Of a stretch of DNA of 64,000 bases, positions 10,562-21,110 are shown piece after piece. The position numbers and the translations under genes were made by a program. Each line of letters begins with the position of its first letter. Position 1 is the first letter of the stretch. Source of the stretch: Ditylenchus dipsaci (taxonomy: Eukaryota > Nematoda > Chromadorea > Rhabditida > Anguinidae); contig SADC01000936.1 of NCBI GenBank assembly GCA_004194705.1, positions 1-64,000 of the forward strand. Reading direction: 5' to 3'. A model generated the notes under the pieces. That model was not told the origin of the DNA and did not search any database. It saw nothing but the letters and a program-made list of their open reading frames with translations.

Positions 10562-11281
10562 CCGTATTTCCACTAATAAGCGTCCCTGCTCCATTAAGCG
10601 CCCTCGCTCTCAAGGCTATTTTGCTTAGTATGTATTTATATTTTTGGCAAAATTGTTTTTAATTACAAAATTTAGCTTCCTACTAAAATTTCTTTCAAAA
10701 GGAAAAAAAATTCACGTGCGAAAAAATCAATTTAAATTACGAAAAACGTGCCGTAATTGTGCCGTGTTATCTTCGTTTGTTTATAAGCTAATGCAATTCA
10801 TCGCTAGCTACGAAAGTGGTTCTGAAGCAGAAACTGAAGAAGTCGTGAAGTCGAGAAAGCTGAAGTCCTATTCTGCTAAGTTCAAGATAAAGGTGGTCAA
10901 GTGTGCCAAAAAAAACTCTAAATCACACAGCGGCGAAGAAATTCGGGGTCGATCGAAAGCGAGTCAAGGATTGGAGTAAGAAAGAAAAGTCGCTACATTT
11001 GATCAAGTGAGTTTTTTTATTCAATTGCTTAAGTACTTTTGCGTGTTTTTAGTGATTCAACGCCGGCCGGAAAATTCAAGAAAAAGATCTTAAAAATTCT
11101 GGAAATCAATGTCTATAATTAAAATTTTCAAGGTTGGGTTAAAAAAGGTTGGTGGCCTCGGCGCCGACAGGTTGAAAAATAAGCGCCACTGCTCCATCAT
11201 GCGCAGCCGCTTTAATAAGCGACCCCCCCTCTAGAGGGGCTTTGAAAAAAGCGCCCGGGGCGCTTATTAGAGGTAACACGG
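10562..11281 (+). mobile_element. Pogo/Tigger-type element, internally deleted
   Basis: Termini CCGTATTTCCACTAATAAGCG and the inverted CGCTTATTAGAGGTAACACGG are flanked by TA at 10560-10561 and 11282-11283. Subterminal repeats of AATAAGCGCC type occur at both ends. Inside lies a DNA-binding exon of a pogo transposase. The same termini bound MITEs at 21836, 26089, 34635, 50504, 51456 and 58495, so this copy points to their source family. Confidence 0.8.
10644..11006 (+). CDS. Pogo-type transposase N-terminal exon (psq-like HTH), frameshifted
   Basis: The frame contains KSYSAKFKIKVVKCAKKNS, followed after a one-base shift near 10940 by AAKKFGVDRKRVKDWSKKEK, then a donor GTGAGT at 11007. The order SYSxxFK...AAKKFGVD..RV.DW is the typical N-terminal helix-turn-helix of pogo/Tigger/CENP-B-related transposases, which binds the element ends. 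The catalytic DDE part is absent, so the copy cannot be autonomous. The upstream acidic segment (SGSEAETEEVVKSRK) continues the same frame. Confidence 0.75.
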
Positions 11282-11728
11282 TATTTTTCACTTGCTAACA
11301 TATTGTTTTAGTAAAAAATTCAAAGCTTTTGTTATTAAATGCAGACAGAAGTCTTTAACTGCAGAAAAAGGTCTTTTAGATGCAAACTAAAGTATTTTAA
11401 CTGCGGAAAAAAGATGCAAAATATCATTTATATGCAGAAAGAAGTTTTTCAGCTATAGAAAAAAGCTTTGCCCTTCACAAACTGCTTTTGAAATATGAAA
11501 AATTGAGAAAAATATTAGGAATGGATAAATATGACAAAAACTGATTTATTTGTTCATAAATTTGGATTCCATCGTTGGAAATTATTAATCATTAAATGTG
11601 AAAATAAAGTTAAAAATTTTGAACGGTCTTTTATTTCAGTCTGAAAATGGTCAAATTTCAAATTTTTTTTTATTTTAAAATTTGATTTCCGAGTCATGAA
11701 ATAGAGTCATACGAAATTGTTAACAAAC
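11282..11728. repeat. Intron-like; GCAGAAAGAAGTCTTT-type degenerate array
   Basis: Between 11340 and 11475 units like GCAGACAGAAGTCTTTAACT and GCAGAAAAAGGTCTTTTAGA recur about six times. It resembles one arm of the array-armed foldbacks, but no inverted partner was found nearby. Confidence 0.4.
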
Positions 11729-11850
11729 CTTTTTTGTCTTCTGGATATGAAAAGCCACTGTCAGAGTCTGCACTATTTTCACTTTGACTTTCTAGCATAT
11801 AAATTTTTCTTTCTTTTAATTTAGCAAGTTCTTGTAATTCAGTCTTTCCT
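11729..11850 (-). CDS. Candidate exon, coiled-coil then acidic serine segment
   Basis: The minus-strand frame reads LQELAKLKERKIYMLESQ then SENSADSDSGFSYPEDKK, ending at a donor G|GTTTGT at 11728. The upstream border near 11850 is uncertain because the first codons (glutamate-rich) are one base out of frame. The E/L/K heptad-like start suggests a short coiled coil. Family not recognised. Confidence 0.45.
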
Positions 11851-12985
11851 CTTCATTAGTTTTGTTTTAGTTTTTATTTTAGTTTTGCTTATTTTGATGG
11901 GAGCATTTCCTGATAAGTTTCAGTTTCAGACGCATTTTTAGCTAAAATTTGCAACTTTTAGATACCACATTGCTTTTTGACTTCTAAATCATAATACTTG
12001 CTATCAGGTAGCACGAAAAATCTTTGCAAAAAAGTGTTTTTTGACAAAAAAAATTAATACAATCGCCGCTCTATTAACATATTGTTCGATTCAACATACA
12101 CCTGACAGCGATTTGGTCGGCCTGATTGAAAAAAGTGCAAGCTAGCACTCGATACAACATACACTCGATTTGTTTTTATTTAACATAACTACTGTATTGA
12201 CTCTATAAGCGCGCCCCAAAAATCTGAAAATTTCGGGTCAATCTCAAAAATTGGGTTGCTTAACCAAAATCTAAAAGGTGGAATCGAAAGAGCTCCTAGG
12301 AACAAGCTTTGCGAAAAATGTCTCTGAGCTGAGATATAGGCCCTAAAAGTAGGGAGTGCGCGCTTATCAGAGCATGCATCCTTATTAATGGATATACGGT
12401 ATATTAAGCATAAAAATCTTCATTAAAGATAAGTTTTTGCACATTTCAAGCCTAGGAATCGTCTGTCTATATGATTTGCACCTTAATGGTCGGAAAAATT
12501 TAGTTTTTGTCTAGAAATAAAAGTTGTGCATGATGAATGATACTGACCATATCTCAACACTCAGAAAAAACGCTTATTAGAAAGGGGCGATTAGAGAAAA
12601 GGCGCTTATTTTTTATTTTTCAACGTTGCAGGTATACTGCTATCCAAGGCTGGTATGTGTCAGTAGTCATAGAAAAAGATTTCGGACATTGTATGGAAAA
12701 TGGACACCTCCTTATTTGGCGCCAGGTTGGGAGGTGGTAGTTAGGCAGGGAGGTTAACCCTACTATTTACCATACAATATGAATTAAGGTATAGTGAAAA
12801 GTGTAAGCTGTCTGAGCATATAGCCTCTATTTCAATTGGCAGAACAGGAAAAACTTCATGATGTCAGTTAGCGGACAGAGTCAGAACGCTATACATCAAT
12901 TTTTTCCAAATGCAATAAAAAAATTACCAGCACAAATAGGTCGAAAAGTACACAATACTTTTAAGACACGATGTCGGATACTTAC
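11851..12985. other. Intron-like sequence with MITE remnants
   Basis: Apart from the MITE at 12190-12399 there is a fragment of the same AATAAGCGCC family at 12562-12615 and two ACATACACTCGAT phrases near 12090 and 12160. No exon seen. Confidence 0.4.
12190..12399. mobile_element. Diverged pogo-type MITE
   Basis: Left end ACTGTATTGACTCTATAAGCG and right end CGCGCTTATCAG...GGATATACGG are degenerate versions of the CCGTATTTCCTCTAATAAG termini. The interior holds the inverted form of the module shared by other copies (AATCGAAAGAGCTCCTAGG, GAGCTGAGATATAGG). Confidence 0.5.
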
Positions 12986-13153
12986 TTTTACCAGGAAACC
13001 TTTCTGACACAACTTCTTCCTCTTCATCATTCTGTTCTAAAATAAAACAGTTTGTATTAAAAAAATAATAATTTCTTGCCTTCTTGCTTCTCTTTTTTCT
13101 TCTGTTTCTTTTTTCATTTTTTGTTTTCTTCTTTTCGGATTTTTTCAATTTAG
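12986..13153 (-). CDS. Two candidate exons: lysine/arginine-rich and acidic
   Basis: Upstream exon 13080-13153 follows acceptor AAATTTCAG, reads AKLKKSEKKKTKNEKRNRRK then KRSKK, and ends at a GC donor AAG|GCAAGA. Downstream exon 12986-13036 follows acceptor TTTTAG, reads NDEEEEVVSERFPGK, and ends at donor GTAAGT. Strong borders on one strand make this more than chance, though basic low-complexity frames are weak evidence by themselves. Confidence 0.45.
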
Positions 13154-13286
13154 CTGAAATTTTTACACAAAAGTAGTTATTTGTGATCTTTTTCACCCAA
13201 AACTGTTTTCACTTTCAAACTTGGTCAAAAAATGAAAATCATTTTCTTGGCGCAAATAGACTTTTTCATAATAGGATAAAGTCAAA

Positions 13287-13382
13287 TAAACCTCGATGTA
13301 ACATAATTCGCTACAACCTATAACCTCGCTATAACATAAATTTTAGCCAGTCACTTGGATTATCTATAGCGAGGTTCGACTG
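13287..13382. repeat. Fragment of TA-flanked CAGTCGAACC MITE
   Basis: The right terminus TATAGCGAGGTTCGACTG is followed by TA, and an inverted AACCTCGATGTAACATAA lies on the left. The duplicated copy is at about 15055-15150. Such CAGT(C/T)GA ends with TA target sites are typical of pogo/Tigger MITEs. Confidence 0.55.
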
Positions 13383-13453
13383 TACTTACCTTTACCCCAG
13401 GAGTATTTACCCGCATTTTGGTAATGAATGAACATACCCCGATTTTTATACCG

Positions 13454-13724
13454 AATGGCTACCACCCTGGTAAGGGAACTGGTCTACAATATGCGCCCCA
13501 AAATTTTAGGTAATTCTGAATTCTGAATTTTAGGTAAAAATGCCTTGGTCCCCCCTATTGTTTTGAAGGTGATCATGGTGGTCATGGTGATTATGCTTAA
13601 CATGATCACCTTAACCATGATCACCTTCAAAACAATAGGGGGACCAAGGCATTTTCAAGGAAAAACAACAGGGGGACCAAGCTAAAATTTTGGGGCGCAT
13701 ATTGTAGACCAGTTCCGTAAGTCG
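13454..13724. repeat. Palindromic element with CCTTGGTCCCCC arms
   Basis: Outer arms GGAACTGGTCTACAATATGC and GCATATTGTAGACCAGTTCC pair perfectly. Inner arms CCTTGGTCCCCCCTATTGTT / AACAATAGGGGGACCAAGG enclose GATCATGG-type repeats. Its copy in unit 2 is at 15236-15487, and a half copy lies at 14860-14938. Confidence 0.8.
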
Positions 13725-14405
13725 GTAAGTACCCCTAGGGCTCTAACCCCGAGGTATCGGGTGTGGGTTATATATGCCCATTAATTCACTACCAGCCATT
13801 TGGAAATTGATTTAAAACTGGTCATCTTATTCAAATTCATCAAATGCCTATTTTTCGGAATGAAACTTCAAAAATCAAGGCTGATTCATGATATGTGGGA
13901 CCTATGTGATTACGATTCTGATCCTTCATCTGGCTTTCAACCTGTATGAATAAAACAATATAAATGGCCATCCCGCAACCTTATTAACAACTGGTTTCTG
14001 TCTTAACATATGCAATTCAGTTAAAAGATAAAACTTTTAGTTTTTGAAAGAAATATGAAAAAGACGGTATAATGTAATTGTGCCAAGAAAAAGTGAATTT
14101 GCACAGAAAAAAGTAAATTTGTGCTAAGAACAAGTAAATTTGCGCCAAAAACGTTTGCTTGAACCAAACCTTTTGCACCGAGATAAAGAAGATTTCAAAA
14201 GAGAAAAAATTAATCTGCGCCATAAAAGCGCCACAATATGGTGAATTTGCGCCACAAAAAGGATTATCCATCTAAGAGGGTACTTTCAGGTGGCCTCAAC
14301 GCGATTTCGTGCATTTTTATAAAAAAAATTCTGCAAATTTTTCTTTATTTTTCAATACTCAGATAAGATGTGTTTTTTGTTATACTTTGAAAATATTTTA
14401 CTTAC

Positions 14406-14564
14406 AATTTTTCTGTTCCAATTCTTTTTTCATTTTTTTGATATGATTGACAAATTTTTCTGCCTCTGGATACGAAAGCTGCACATTGGCTGAAAGTTTT
14501 GATAGTAGTGAAGAATCTGGTATTTTTAATAATGCCAGCGCCGATAATTTTTTTCGAATATTTT
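14406..14564 (-). CDS. Candidate coding exon (intact duplicate), unknown protein
   Basis: The minus-strand frame starts after acceptor TTTTGGAGCAG and reads ENIRKKLSALALLKIPDSS, then LLSKLSANVQLSYPEAEKFV and NHIKKMKKELEQKN, ending at donor GTAAGT. It is an amphipathic helical segment with no recognised domain. The second copy (16640-16797) differs by a few bases, one of which breaks the frame. Confidence 0.6.
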
Positions 14565-16176
14565 CTGCTCCAAAAATATTCGAAATATATTTTACGTAAA
14601 ATTTTGTATATAGACCCTCTCCCTCTTGCTCTTCATATAGAAGCCCATGGCCCACATTTAATCAACGGAAGATGTCACGGCAAACTCAGAGGTGAAAACT
14701 TAACTTTTGCTATACATGGCTACATAATGGTGTCATAACTTTTAAAAAAAGATGAGAAAAAACAACAAAATCAGTAAACATGAAAATTTGCCCCAAAGAA
14801 GAGTGAAGTTCGCCCCAAAAAAAATTTACGTTAAAAATTTTTATTTGCGATCTTTTTGGTCCCCCCTATTGTTTTGAAGGTGATCATGGTGGTCATGGTG
14901 ATTATGCTTAACATGATCACCTTAACCATGATCAAAATATTATTTGTGATCTTTTTCACCCAAAACTGTTTTCACTTTTCAAACTTGGTCAAAAAATGAA
15001 AATCATTTTCTTGGCGCAAATAGACTTTTTCATAATAGGATATAAGTCAAATAAACCTCGATGTAACATAATTCGCTACAACCTATAACCTCGCTATAAC
15101 ATAAATTTTAGCCAGTCACTTGGATTATCTTATAGCGAGGTTCGACTGTACTTACCTTTACCCCAGGAGTATTTACCCGCATTTTGGTAATGAATGAACA
15201 TACCCCCGATTTTTATACCGAATGGCTACCACCCTGGTAAGGGAACTGGTCTACAATATGCGCCCCAAAATTTTAGGTAATTCTGAATTCTGAATTTTAG
15301 GTAAAAATGCCTTGGTCCCCCCTATTGTTTTGAAGGTGATCATGGTGGTCATGGTGATTATGCTTAACATGATCACCTTAACCATGATCACCTTCAAAAC
15401 AATAGGGGGACCAAGGCATTTTTCAAGGAAAAACAACAGGGGGGACCAAGCTAAAATTTTGGGGCGCATATTGTAGACCAGTTCCGTAAGTCGGTAAGTA
15501 CCCCTAGGGGCTCTAACCCCGAGGTATCGGTGTGGGTTATATATGCCCATTAATTCACTACCAGCCATTTGGAAATTGATTTAAAACTGGTCATCTTATT
15601 CAAATTCATCAAATGCCTATTTTTCGGAATGAAACTTCAAAAATCAAGGCTGATTCATGATATGTGGGACCTATGTGATTACGATTCTGATCCTTCATCT
15701 GGCTTTCAACCTGTATGAATAAAACAATATAAATGGCCATCCCGCAACCTTATTAACAACTGGTTTCTGTCTTAACATATGCAATTCAGTTAAAAGATAA
15801 AACTTTTAGTTTTTGAAAGAAATATGAAAAAGACGGTATAATGTAATTGTGCCAAGAAAAAGTGAATTTGCACAGAAAAAAGTAAATTTGTGCTAAGAAC
15901 AACTAAATTTGCGCCAAAAACGTTTGCTTGAACCAAACCTTTTTGCACCGAGATAAAGAAGATTTCAAAAGAGAAAAAATTAATCTGCGCCATAAAAGCG
16001 CCACAATATGGTGAATTTGCGCCACAAAAAGGATTATCCATCTAAGAGGGTACTTTCAGGTGGCCTCAACGCGATTTCGTGCATTTTATAAAAAAAATTC
16101 TGCAAATTTTTCTTTATTTTTCAATACTCAGATAAGATGTGTTTTTTGTTATACTTTGAAAATATTTACTTACAAG

Positions 16177-16635
16177 TAGTACAGGGGCCAATATCCACCC
16201 ATCAAAGGATGCTGCCTTTTTGCCCTATACCTATTGGCCACTTTCAAAGAGACGCCCTAAACCTATGGGGCACTTTCGATCCGGAGTGGGCGGAGCAAAA
16301 GCACTCCCTCTAAACAAAAGCATCCCCTCATAAAATGCGACCTCCTATGGGCACTTGATGCGGTTTCGAAATTTCGCCCATACACACCTAAACTTTTTAT
16401 GCGGCAACACAGTAAAAGCACTACCCTCGCATCAAAAAAAATGTGCTCCGCCCATTTTTTACACTTTCTTTTGCAAAATCAAATGTACTACGGGTTGAAC
16501 CAAAAAGCACTCCCTCCATGTGACTCCGCCCATTTTTTTATGTGGTCGACATTTTCTTTTGTTTTGAGTCCCACTAAGTGTATATAGGGCAAAAAGGCGG
16601 CATCCTTGATGGTGGATATTGGCCCTGTACTACTC
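16177..16635. mobile_element. MITE with GTAGTACAGGGCCAATATCC-type inverted ends
   Basis: Inverted ends GTACAGGGGCCAATATCC and GGATATTGGCCCTGTACTAC enclose arms containing GGATGCTGCCTTTTTGCCCTA. Unit 1 shows the empty site (TTACTTACAATTTTTCTG). Here CTTACAA appears on both sides, so the TSD is 7-8 bp, suggesting a hAT-like source. Related copies are at 26579-26660 and 54128-54280. Confidence 0.85.
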
Positions 16636-16639
16636 TTAC

Positions 16640-16797
16640 AATTTTTCTGTTCCAATTCTTTTTTCATTTTTTTGATATGATTGACAAATTTTTCTGCCTC
16701 TGGATACGAAAGCTGCACATTGGCTGAAAGTTTGATAGTAGTAAAGAATCTGGTATTTTTAATAATGCCAGCGCCGATAATTTTTTTCGAATATTTT
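16640..16797 (-). pseudogene. Duplicate of the 14.4 kb exon, frameshifted
   Basis: It has the same borders and sequence as 14406-14564, but one T is missing in the SKLSANV region, which breaks the frame. The MITE at 16177-16635 lies a few bases inside the following intron, leaving a GTAAGA donor in place. Confidence 0.65.
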
Positions 16798-17067
16798 CTG
16801 CTCCAAAATATTCGAAATATATTTTACGTAAATTTTGTATATAGACCCTCTCCCTCTTGCTCTTCATATAGAAGCCCATGGCCCACATTTAATCAACGGA
16901 AGATGTCACGGCAAACTCAGAGGTGAAAACTTAACTTTGCTATACATGGCTACATAATGGTGTCATAACTTTTAAAAAAGATGAGAAAAAACAACAAAAA
17001 TCAGTAAACATGAAAATTTGCCCCAAAGAAGAGTGAAGTTCGCCCCAAAAAAAATTACGTTAAAATT

Positions 17068-17399
17068 TTTTCAAAATTCGGATGATTATGTTTCTAACAT
17101 GCTTGTAACTTTTTTGGACTATCTGATGCGAAATTCGTTGAGCTATTCGAATCTGTTATCAAAAAATGTGGCTAAAGTACACTATTTGGCCAGAGCCAAA
17201 AGTGCGTTTTTTCAAGGTCTAAGTATGTTTTAGGCCGTGAAAACGATGAAAAAGGCAAAAAAAGTGCAGGAAGGCCATTTTTCGAAAAAAAAATTTCGAT
17301 TGCCTTGGTCCCCCTGTGATTTTTGGTCATTTTTCGCCTTGGTCCCCCTATGGTTTTCGTCATTTTTGGTATTTACATCGTTTTGGTCACTGAAGCTGG
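17068..17399. other. Unassigned, ends in CCTTGGTCCCCC repeats
   Basis: Two CCTTGGTCCCCCT(G/A)TG phrases occur at about 17302 and 17338, as in the arms of other elements. No exon recognised. Confidence 0.4.
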
Positions 17400-17545
17400 G
17401 CAAAAAGAGCCTCAAGCCCCCTGCGCCGCCTTCGGGGGCGCAAGGGGCTTGGGGGCTTGGAGTTGAGATGCGCACACCCACATATCTTAGACACAAATCA
17501 CTCGAAAGTGACTCTGGGTGCATAAAAAATGTATGCATACCAGAT
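17400..17545 (-). repeat. Core B hairpin, truncated copy
   Basis: Contains CCTGCGCCGCCTTCGGGGGC, then GAGATGCGCACACCCACATA and TCACTCGAAAGTGACTCTGG. It is oriented opposite to the copy at 993-1250. Confidence 0.75.
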
Positions 17546-17555
17546 TTTCGACCCT

Positions 17556-18245
17556 ACTTGGATATACCCCCCCCCCAAATCAACTTTTTTTAAAAGTGTT
17601 TCCAATGACCTTATATCGACCTAAAATGGCCTCAGAAGTTAAAAAAGACATTATTTTTAACTTCTGGTCAATAAAAAATCGAGTTTTTGGACACTTTTAA
17701 ATTTTGACTTTTTACTTGTTTACCATGTTTTGGTCACTGGAGCTGGGCAAAAATAGTCTCTAAATGCATTTTTGTTCAAGAGTCTTGCTCGGAATTATGT
17801 CTAAGCTAAGTGAGTGCGCGCATCTCTAACCATCCAAGCCTCTGCGCCCCCTTCGGGGCGCAGGGGGCTTGGTTGCTTGGGGTTGAGATGCGCACACCCA
17901 CATACCTTAGACGCAAATCACTCGAAAGGGACTCTGGATGCATGAAAAATGTATGCATACCAGAGTTTATTTATGCGGTAAGCCCCAGTCAACAAAACTA
18001 TGTTCAACATCTTCCTTTTCGTTAGAAATTGGCACCTTTTTGGTCCATTTCCACCCAAATACAGATCTAAATCCCTTTAAAAATGGTCAAAATGAGTGAT
18101 TTTGGGTGGTCCCAAAACTCAGTTTTTTATTGACCAGAACTCAAAAATAATGCCTTTTTTGAACTCCTGAGGCCATTTTAGGTCGATATAGGGTGTTTGG
18201 AAACACTTTGAAAAAAGTTGATTTGGGGGGATATATCCAAGTAGC
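17556..18245. repeat. Foldback element carrying core B (arm type C)
   Basis: Arms 17556-17700 and 18100-18245 are inverted copies (GACCTTATATCGACCTAAAATGGCC against GGCCATTTTAGGTCGATATA). Core B lies between them at about 17735-18010, with hairpin loop CCCCTTCGGGG. The same arm and core arrangement occurs at 60050-60700. Confidence 0.8.
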
Positions 18246-18432
18246 GCCAGATTTTCTTTATGCGGTGGGCCCAGTTAACAAAAATGTTCGAACCCAACTT
18301 TTTGGGGGTACACAAGTACCATTTTTCTTGTGGTTTGAAAAAAAAACTTTCAAAGTGTGTGTTGATTATTAGAGCATATACGGTGTATATGCGATAATCA
18401 CCTAAATGAAGGTCTGCTTCGGTAGTCTAGTG

Positions 18433-18855
18433 CAGTGTTGTAAATCTTAAAATTGGGGCACCGCACCAGTACACGGCACCAACCCCAAAATTTGGTAAAA
18501 TATCGATTACCGACGGTCAATGAATTTTTTTTTGAAATTTTTTCTCAAAATCGTCAATTTTCAGGCCAAAAGTTTCTGGAAAGTCGACCCCAACACCAAA
18601 ATCTCATCCTGAATCCGAATCCGTTGAGATCAGATCGAAATAATTTTTATGGGCTGATATATAGCTATTTTGAGTAGATGGATCAGGAATTTGGCACCAT
18701 TCACCTAATTCATTGACCGTCGGTAATCGATAGCCGTCCAAAAATTTTGGTACCGACACGAGCTCACGGCAGCGACCGAAAAATTTTCGGCACCGGCACA
18801 AGCTCATGGCACTGCTGCGGTCCCGTGAGCTGTCGGTGCCGCACCAGTGCCCTTG
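18433..18855. mobile_element. Non-autonomous hAT element
   Basis: A perfect 8-bp TSD, GTCTAGTG, lies at 18425-18432 and 18856-18863. The left end starts CAGTGTTGTAAATC. GCACCGGCAC-like subterminal motifs occur near both ends, and an internal inverted pair ATCGATTACCGACGGTCAAT / ATTGACCGTCGGTAATCGAT is present. The interior resembles 58320-58470. Confidence 0.8.
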
Positions 18856-18863
18856 GTCTAGTG

Positions 18864-19190
18864 CTTATAACCGCGTTGATCGCCAAAGCACTTAAGTTGG
18901 AACCCACATGGACGCTTTTGTATTTATGTTTGTTCGTTTTTTATGCTTTTATTCTTTTCAAATGATTGCATAATTTTTATATGTACTTAAAAATTAATTT
19001 TTATGAAAAAGTGAGAAAAGCACAATGGCGATTCACAATGCAGCCTTTAGCTGGTCATTGTATAATTTTATTTTTGTACTTTTCTTACTTTTTTTTTGAA
19101 AAATCACTTTCATTGATTATTTTAGTACAGATAACAAAATTGGAAATATATGCTGAAAAATTTACTCAATTTTCAAACTTTTCTTTTTGG
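18864..19190. other. Unassigned AT-rich sequence
   Basis: No feature supported. Confidence 0.4.
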
Positions 19191-19191
19191 T

Positions 19192-19835
19192 GAACTATGA
19201 ATAGTGTTTAGACGTCTTATAAGTAATTTTATATACTGAAACCGATAAAAGAAAATTGTTTCTAAACAATTTGCATACTAAAAAATAATTCGTCAAAAAA
19301 ATTTGGTTACCAGAAGTTGACCAATTGCCTTGTTCCCCAAGCTAAAATATGGTGTAGAAAGGTATCCTACCCCATTTTTGTCACTGGAGTTAGGCAAAAT
19401 AGCCTCTATATGCATTTTCGATCAAGAGTCTAGCTCGGAATTATGTTTAAAGGAAGTGAATGCGCGCATCTCTAATCCACCAAGCCCCCTGCGGCCCCGA
19501 AGGGGGTGCAAGGGACTTCTTGACTTGGAGTTGAGATGCGCACACCCACATACCTCAGACACAAATCACTCGAAAGTGACTCTGGATGCAAAACTATGTT
19601 CAAATCCCATCTTTTCGGTATTTTTATGGATGAACCATGTACCCTTTATGGTTCATTTAGTTTGGGACCAAGGCAAGTGATCGACTTATGGTAACCAAGA
19701 TTGTTTTCAAACCAAAACTTTTTACTACTAAAATTGTCGATTAAAAACCTTTTTTTATTGTTTTTAGAACAAAAATTTATAAAAATTACTTAGAAGACGT
19801 CTAAACACTATTCATAGTTGACCAAAAAAGGGCAG
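19192..19835. repeat. Foldback element carrying core B (arm type D)
   Basis: Ends TGAACTATGAATAGTGTTTAG and CTAAACACTATTCATAGTTG are inverted, and the arms extend to about 19345 and 19655. Core B lies at 19378-19615 with hairpin CCTGCGGCCCCGAAGGGGGT. The copy at 37300-37965 has the same design. Confidence 0.8.
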
Positions 19836-19997
19836 CCCAAGTAAACAAGTACCTATAAAAAGCATTGATAATTTTTTTAAATTTCGTGTCAAGACCAAAA
19901 CATGAAAATCGTTGAGTTTTCAAAAGGCTCTAGCACAAAAATTTTCGTCTGAAATTTTTCAAACCCAAAACACCATTCTGAGTAAAACCCCATAAAA

Positions 19998-20104
19998 TGG
20001 TGGCTCGGCAGTTAGAGTATTCACTTCATGGTTGCCCTGAGGTTAAAATGTTGACTTTAGGCTGTCTAAAAAAACCTGTTCCTGGGTCGAAATCCAGTGT
20101 AATT
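19998..20104 (+). ncRNA. tRNA-like (SINE head?) sequence
   Basis: TGGCTCGGCAGTTAGAGTAT resembles a Pol III A box region, and GGGTCGAAATCC, 85 bases later, resembles a B box with one extra base. The spacing is longer than a normal tRNA, and no good cloverleaf could be drawn. It may be a decayed tRNA-derived SINE in an intron. Confidence 0.35.
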
Positions 20105-20107
20105 AAC

Positions 20108-20408
20108 TTCATTTCGACGTCTTTCATTTGATCATGTTTGTCTGATATTTCATCAGCAGTAAGATATGCTAAATGTGAAAAAATAATTTAGCTTGAAGAT
20201 CTACCAAAAAAAAATAACCGTAGTTTTCACAGCATCGTGAGCGGTTATCCACAAGATAATAGTCTTGACTAAATCGTTTGCAAATTCATCTGCATTATCT
20301 TTGCGAATCGCAAGATGATTGCATGTTCAGGTCTGTGAACATACTCGTCCAAAGCTTCAATCAAAAGTTTTTTTCGCATGTTCAACTTGAAATTGTTCTC
20401 TAATGTTT
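20108..20408 (-). CDS. Two candidate exons, unknown helical protein
   Basis: Upstream exon 20219-20408 follows acceptor TTCATAG and reads ETLENNFKLNMRKKLLIEAL, then DEYVHRPEHAIIL; after a one-base shift it reads DNADEFANDLVKTIILWITA up to a donor near 20219. Downstream exon 20108-20168 follows acceptor CATTTAG, reads AYLTADEISDKHDQMKDVEM, and ends at donor GTTAAT. Both are on the minus strand in line with neighbouring islands. The shift may be sequencing error. No family recognised. Confidence 0.55.
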
Positions 20409-20950
20409 CTATGAATAGAAAATAGTTATTTTATCTTCTTCTTGCTATGTAAAGCTCATGATTTTTTATAAAAAAATGAATATAGATCGCCCCGAACCCT
20501 CAACTAACGTCTTCTCATTGTTATATCAAAATAGAATTAAGCAAACTTGTGATTATTATAAAGTGACAAAAAATATTAATTTTTTGTTTGGTCAAATTTT
20601 TTGTATGGTCAATGCGTTTTTAGTTTGGTCAATGCGAATTTTGACTACTTGTTGTCAATTTTTTTCTGATTCTTCGGTATTTTTAACATAGAGAGTCTTT
20701 TCACCTTGCTTTTTGCTTTTTTGTGCTATTTTGCAAGCTCTTAGCTTAGGCAAGGGTAGGGCCAAGTGGGAATGGGAATTAAATACTCTGAAAATATTTT
20801 ACTAATCTAGCCTGCAGCTCACTAGTCTAAACAACACTCTGAAATATCTTCAACGCTCTAAAAATATTTGGTAGTTCAATTTAATTTCACTAGTTTGACG
20901 GTATTTCAGAAGTTCAATGCATTTTGGTAGTCTATTTATTTACATCTTAC
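20409..20950. other. Intron-like sequence
   Basis: A GCTCTTAGCTTAGGCAAGGG phrase at about 20739 is a fragment of the MITE seen at 4290-4505. Nothing else recognised. Confidence 0.4.
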
Positions 20951-21110
20951 CGTATTTTCTTTAATAGAGCCCGATCTCTGATAGAAGCCCCCATTGAACT
21001 TTGAGGGTCTGTATCTCAGAGCACAGTCAAAATTTTGCAAAGCTGTTGATTGCATTTTCTTAACTCCCACGAGCTCTACTGATTACGCTTTCGGATTTTA
21101 TATAAGCACC
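20951..21110. repeat. Pogo-type MITE, left part only
   Basis: It starts CCGTATTTTCTTTAATAGAGC and continues into the shared interior module (GAGGGTCTGTATCTCAGAGC, then TTTTCTTAACTCCCACGAGC). No matching right end was found. Bases 21110-21600 hold nothing recognised. Confidence 0.55.

Larger units (their letters stand above)
13176..14840. repeat. Tandem duplication, unit 1
   Basis: From the TTATTTGTGATCTTTTTCACC phrase onward the sequence is repeated almost base for base at 14942-17067. The unit carries a CAGTCGA MITE end, a palindromic element, a degenerate AAAAAGTAAATTTGCGCC array (14085-14265) and a coding exon (14406-14564). Confidence 0.9.
14942..17067. repeat. Tandem duplication, unit 2 (with private MITE insertion)
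   Basis: This is a near-identical copy of 13176-14840. It is longer because a 459-bp MITE sits at 16177-16635. A 76-bp stub of the CCTTGGTCCCCC palindrome at 14863-14938 separates the units and may mark the duplication joint. Confidence 0.9.

Noticed and set aside
17230..17593. Overlapping long frames on both strands
   Set aside because: Core B hairpin and CCTTGGTCCCCC repeats produce them; no splice borders and no codon bias.
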